The notes under the pieces were generated by a model. It did no database searches and was not told the origin of the DNA. It worked only from the letters and a program-made list of their open reading frames with translations. A DNA stretch of 9,057 bases from an uncultured Lachnospiraceae bacterium (GTDB lineage Bacteria > Bacillota_A > Clostridia > Lachnospirales > Lachnospiraceae). Of this stretch, positions 6,781 to 9,057 are shown piece by piece (the stretch's first letter is position 1; every line of letters starts with the position of its first letter). The position numbers and the translations under genes are program-made. Location: assembly GCA_910585655.1 (NCBI GenBank), contig CAJUFW010000143.1:1-9057 (forward strand), given 5' to 3'.

Positions 6781-6820
6781 GATATAAGTACCGCAATGAA
6801 TGTGTACGCCCACACTATCT

Positions 6821-7582
6821 TTATACCCGTTTCCAGCCGCCACCTATCCGCCGCCTGAAAATATTTTGAAGCAGGGCTCGTCCGATTACCCATAACCACA
6901 GCAACAGTATTCCCTTTATAAAGGCTGGAAAATAGCTCCGATACAGGTCAGGGGAAAGGTAGTAGCCCTCCTCATACAGCTCCTTATCCAGCCGGAGGCA
7001 CCAACCCTTTTGCACCAATCCCTTTTTTCTCAATACCTTTTCCAGCCTTTTTACATCACTGGTTCGTACATAATAAAGCTCTTCGTCTAACTCTATTCCT
7101 TGATAATACTCTTTTTCGCTCACAAAAGGAATCACTATCCTCCACCCCTTTTGATAGCTTGGACGAAAACAGAAACCATAGATATCACGGTAAGTATCCC
7201 TAAGCTCTTCATAAATACCTCTCTCATCAAAATCTCCCACGCTACCTATCACGTTTGTTCCCCGCCAGAAAACCTTCGCTGGTATCCAATCCCCTGGCTT
7301 CTTATAATAGCATACGGTTGCCCCCAGCCTGATTATTTCCGCACTTCTTCCTATCGGCATTTCGCTCCTGCCTCTATAATAGGATGGATCTGCTCTTAAC
7401 ACGGCATCTTTTGTCAGTTCTTCCCGTCTGGCATACACATTTTGGGGCTTTTTTAATACAAATCCCTGCTTCAGCTCCTGATTGTAACGATAGACAGAAG
7501 ACGTGTGAGCTGCGATAATAATGACTGTTAATAAAAGGCTGATTCCCCATACATACTTTTTATGAAACGTTATCCTCTCCAA
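6821..7582 (-). CDS. uncharacterised protein with two membrane segments, coupled to the thrS derivative
   Basis: I do not recognise the family. The protein of about 253 residues has a short basic N-terminus, a membrane helix near residues 10-26, and a long charged region of about 190 residues rich in Tyr, Arg and Glu. A second hydrophobic helix lies near 220-238, before a basic glycine-rich tail, so the middle region is probably extracytoplasmic. The frame opens with TTG at 7588, overlapping the thrS stop by four bases (TTGA), but that TTG lies only two bases from the GGGGAGG ribosome binding site. The TTG two codons later (7582) has about eight bases of spacing and is the preferred start. 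Overlap with the thrS derivative implies translational coupling and control by the threonine T-box. It ends before the bidirectional terminator at 6741-6780. Function is unknown. Confidence 0.72.
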   Translation of the reverse strand: MERITFHKKYVWGISLLLTVIIIAAHTSSVYRYNQELKQGFVLKKPQNVYARREELTKDAVLRADPSYYRGRSEMPIGRSAEIIRLGATVCYYKKPGDWIPAKVFWRGTNVIGSVGDFDERGIYEELRDTYRDIYGFCFRPSYQKGWRIVIPFVSEKEYYQGIELDEELYYVRTSDVKRLEKVLRKKGLVQKGWCLRLDKELYEEGYYLSPDLYRSYFPAFIKGILLLWLWVIGRALLQNIFRRRIGGGWKRV

Positions 7583-7584
7583 TC

Positions 7585-8424
7585 TCAAGCCCTCCCCGCT
7601 CTCTTTACGAAATCCACCATATCCTCAAGGCGCATCTCTCCCAGCTCCTGTTGATCAGCCTTTGCGTCTCTCTGCCTTACCGATACAGACTGATGATTCT
7701 TCTCATTTTCACCTACGATAATCATATAGGGAACTTTATCCATACGTGCTTCGCGAATCTTATACCCAAGCTTTTCCTTTCTAACGTCTACCTCTGTCCG
7801 GATATCCTGTTCCTCCAAAGCCTCCGCTACCTCCCTGGCATAAGCATTATAGTGATCGGAAACCGGAAGCACTTTCACCTGTACCGGAGCAATCCATGCC
7901 GGAAATTTTCCTGCATAATGTTCCAGTAAAATACCAATAAAACGCTCTGTCGAACCAAATACCACTCTGTGCAGCATAATCGGACGATGCCTTTTCCCAT
8001 CCGCTCCAATATAGTCAATCTCAAACCGCTGCGGAAGCTGGAAATCAAGCTGAATTGTTCCACATTGCCAAGTTCTGCCCAGGGAATCCTTTAAATGAAA
8101 ATCCAGCTTCGGTCCATAAAACGCACCGTCTCCCTCTTTGACTGCATAAGACTTCCCCATTCCCTGTACTGCCTGTTCCAGCGCCTCGGTAGCAAGCTGC
8201 CACTCCTCGTCACTCCCTATGGAATGTTCTGGTCTTGTTGACAATTCTATTTCATAGGAAAAGCCATTTTCAGTTGCCGAACCGACAGCGCACTTCGTTT
8301 CCGGATATAAACGCTTGACAGCCTGCGCAAGCACATGTGCGCTCGTATGCCAAAATACCTTTTTACCCTCCTGTTCTTCAAAATTTACTTCTGCAATTTC
8401 TCCATTTTTTCGTAGAACCTTCAT
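7585..8424 (-). CDS. thrS: threonyl-tRNA synthetase with large in-frame internal deletion (probable pseudogene)
   Basis: An intact reading frame of 279 residues, against about 580-640 for ThrRS. Residues 22-60 match the start of the editing domain, including the HTSAH (HxxxH) site at 26-30 and the segment ending ENGFSYEIE. The frame then jumps directly to LSTRPEHSIGSDEEW, normally found after motif 2 of the catalytic core. From there the protein is normal: GDGAFYGPK at 98-106, RTWQCGTIQLDFQ at 117-129, HR then motif 3 GSTERFIG at 157-164, and the complete anticodon-binding domain from about 180. Missing are the rest of the editing site, motifs 1 and 2, and two of the three zinc ligands (the Cys of MNCPGH and the His after motif 2); His152 remains. 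No TGS domain is present. It should not aminoacylate. The start is ATG with GAAAGGGG about nine bases upstream. A complete threonine T-box and promoter precede it. Confidence 0.88.
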   Translation of the reverse strand: MKVLRKNGEIAEVNFEEQEGKKVFWHTSAHVLAQAVKRLYPETKCAVGSATENGFSYEIELSTRPEHSIGSDEEWQLATEALEQAVQGMGKSYAVKEGDGAFYGPKLDFHLKDSLGRTWQCGTIQLDFQLPQRFEIDYIGADGKRHRPIMLHRVVFGSTERFIGILLEHYAGKFPAWIAPVQVKVLPVSDHYNAYAREVAEALEEQDIRTEVDVRKEKLGYKIREARMDKVPYMIIVGENEKNHQSVSVRQRDAKADQQELGEMRLEDMVDFVKRAGRA

Positions 8425-8471
8425 AATTTGTTGCCCCTTTCTCTATTCAATCTTCCATTTAGCAACAACAT

Positions 8472-8516
8472 AAGAAAAGCACCCATAAGACCATAATTGT
8501 CCAGTCTTAAGGGTGC
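8472..8516 (-). terminator. regulated terminator of the threonine T-box
   Basis: Read on the minus strand, GCACCC plus TAAGAC pair with GTCTTA plus GGGTGC around a 12-base loop, with one mismatch in the stem, and TTTTCTT follows. It lies immediately downstream of the T-box core and upstream of the thrS start. Confidence 0.9.
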
Positions 8517-8716
8517 GCTTCGCACGGTTCCACCTTAACTTTTCACTTCAGATTCTATCAAATCCTATCCTTTAACGCAGGCATACGGTAACGCTTACTT
8601 CCTTCAGCATTACAGCTCTGGAATGGTTTTCGTCTAATCTCCACATAAACAGCTTCCACCAAATGCTATTCTCTCTGGATGCTTCCAACTAAACTACTTT
8701 TTTCCGTCATCGCTTT
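8472..8716 (-). promoter_or_regulatory. T-box leader, threonine-specific (specifier ACC), controlling the thrS derivative
   Basis: On the minus strand the leader starts with GCGATGACGG (8704-8713) and an AGTA, then the CAGAGAG bulge and an apical loop containing GGTGGAAGCTG. The 3' strand of Stem I reads GAAA-ACC-ATT and places the threonine codon ACC at 8625-8627, followed by CCAGAGCTG. The T-box core AAGGTGGAACCGTGCG is at 8521-8536 and the terminator at 8472-8516. The TGGA bulge predicts a tRNA ending UCCA, so a tRNA-Thr with discriminator U is expected in this genome. Specifier and downstream gene agree. The leader is compact compared with the lysine T-box in this window and looks fully intact even though its gene is not. 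Confidence 0.92.
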
Positions 8717-8734
8717 TCTTATGTTATTGGCAGC

Positions 8735-8764
8735 ATTTTATCACAACTTCTTTGTTTTTGTCAA
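8735..8764 (-). promoter_or_regulatory. promoter of the threonine T-box unit
   Basis: On the minus strand, TTGACA (8759-8764) and TAAAAT (8735-8740) are separated by 18 bases, giving a start site near 8728, about 15 bases before the first conserved T-box sequence at 8713. Confidence 0.8.
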
Positions 8765-8825
8765 TCCTTTCTTAAAAGCACAAACTTTTTTAATCAGTTC
8801 GTGCCAATTTTGCTTGATCATTTAT

Positions 8826-9038
8826 TTAACTCCACTTACACTCAATGTTGAGAATAGATACAGGCATTCCAATAAACTGAACGTCAAACTTCAAACTCGG
8901 TTCTACTTTAGTACTTGCATTATGAATACGGAAACTCAACTGCCATCCATTATTCAAGTACATTTCAACAGTATTATTGCTTCCTCTCTTAAATTTAATA
9001 GCAATAGGCGTTTGCAAAACGCCACAGCCCGCATAAAA
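8826..9038 (-). pseudogene. 3' remnant of a restriction endonuclease gene, HaeIII family-like
   Basis: The open stretch encodes about 70 residues ending at a TAA at 8826. The segment SFRIHNASTKVEPSLKFDVQ, followed by a short hydrophobic stretch, resembles from memory the C-terminus of HaeIII-family type II restriction endonucleases, which are several hundred residues long. Just upstream, the frame is closed by a TGA at 9039-9041, so the rest of the gene is absent, frameshifted, or outside the window. The longest ORF form starts at a TTG (9017) with no convincing ribosome binding site, and the conserved-looking residues AGCGV continue upstream of it. No methyltransferase is visible. Family assignment rests on pattern memory only; the fragmentary state is clear from the sequence. 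It lies about 60 bases upstream of the thrS promoter, on the same strand. Confidence 0.5.
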
Positions 9039-9050
9039 TCAGGCTTTTTT
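9007..9050 (+). repeat. paired hairpins at the broken end of the endonuclease remnant, the second terminator-like
   Basis: GGCGTTT (9007-9013) and AAACGCC (9017-9023) form a perfect seven-base inverted repeat with a three-base loop. Next to it, AGCC (9026-9029) and GGCT (9042-9045) are followed by six T in total, a weak plus-strand terminator shape. No plus-strand gene ends here, so a terminator role is unproven. Confidence 0.35.
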
Positions 9051-9057
9051 CTTTGAT

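Noticed and set aside
6367..6899. Two minus-strand ORFs over the 3' end of lysS
   Set aside because: They are shadows of lysS and cross the bidirectional terminator at 6741-6780.
8679..9056. Plus-strand ORF of 125 codons at the right end
   Set aside because: It runs antisense over the threonine T-box leader, its promoter and the endonuclease remnant, and is a chance frame in AT-rich DNA.
1..9057. CRISPR array, tRNA or rRNA gene, transposase or integrase
   Set aside because: No regularly spaced repeats, no cloverleaf with the conserved GGTTCGA-type arm, and no recombinase-like reading frame were found on either strand.

Overview
The window looks like chromosomal DNA from a low-to-moderate GC Firmicute, most likely a clostridial (Lachnospiraceae-like) species. 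The evidence is the strong AGGAGG-type ribosome binding sites, the near-consensus sigma-70/sigma-A promoters, two tRNA-sensing T-box leaders in front of aminoacyl-tRNA synthetase genes, and the protein families present. This taxonomic call is an inference, because no rRNA or other marker gene is present.

Layout. Bases 1-131 hold hairpins: a possible terminator for a gene to the left, a long near-perfect inverted repeat, and a bidirectional-looking terminator. Bases 172-3914, minus strand, hold a three-gene set in the order asnB (asparagine synthetase), metallo-beta-lactamase-fold hydrolase, then a zinc-ribbon membrane protein. A consensus promoter at 4079-4107 and a leader of about 160 bases precede it. 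Bases 4133-4786, plus strand, hold a divergent short prepilin-peptidase (A24) gene whose N-terminus and start codon are not clean.

Bases 4807-6780, plus strand, form a self-contained unit: promoter, lysine T-box (specifier AAA), lysS (divergent class II lysyl-tRNA synthetase) and terminator. Bases 6821-8764, minus strand, form a second T-box unit: promoter, threonine T-box (specifier ACC), a threonyl-tRNA synthetase gene with a large in-frame internal deletion, then a coupled gene for an unrecognised membrane protein. Bases 8826-9057 hold the 3' remnant of what looks like a HaeIII-family restriction endonuclease gene.

How the parts work together. lysS and the thrS derivative converge on a shared terminator at 6741-6780. 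Each is controlled by a leader that reads the charging state of its own tRNA, and the two specifier codons match the two enzymes. The thrS product keeps the anticodon-binding domain and motif 3 but lacks motifs 1 and 2, so it should not aminoacylate; a full-length thrS elsewhere in the genome is expected. I found no CRISPR array, rRNA gene, tRNA gene, transposase or integrase. The most interesting items are the in-frame-deleted but still T-box-controlled thrS, the lysine T-box with two extra GNRA-capped hairpins beside its specifier, and the damaged or unusual start of the A24 peptidase.
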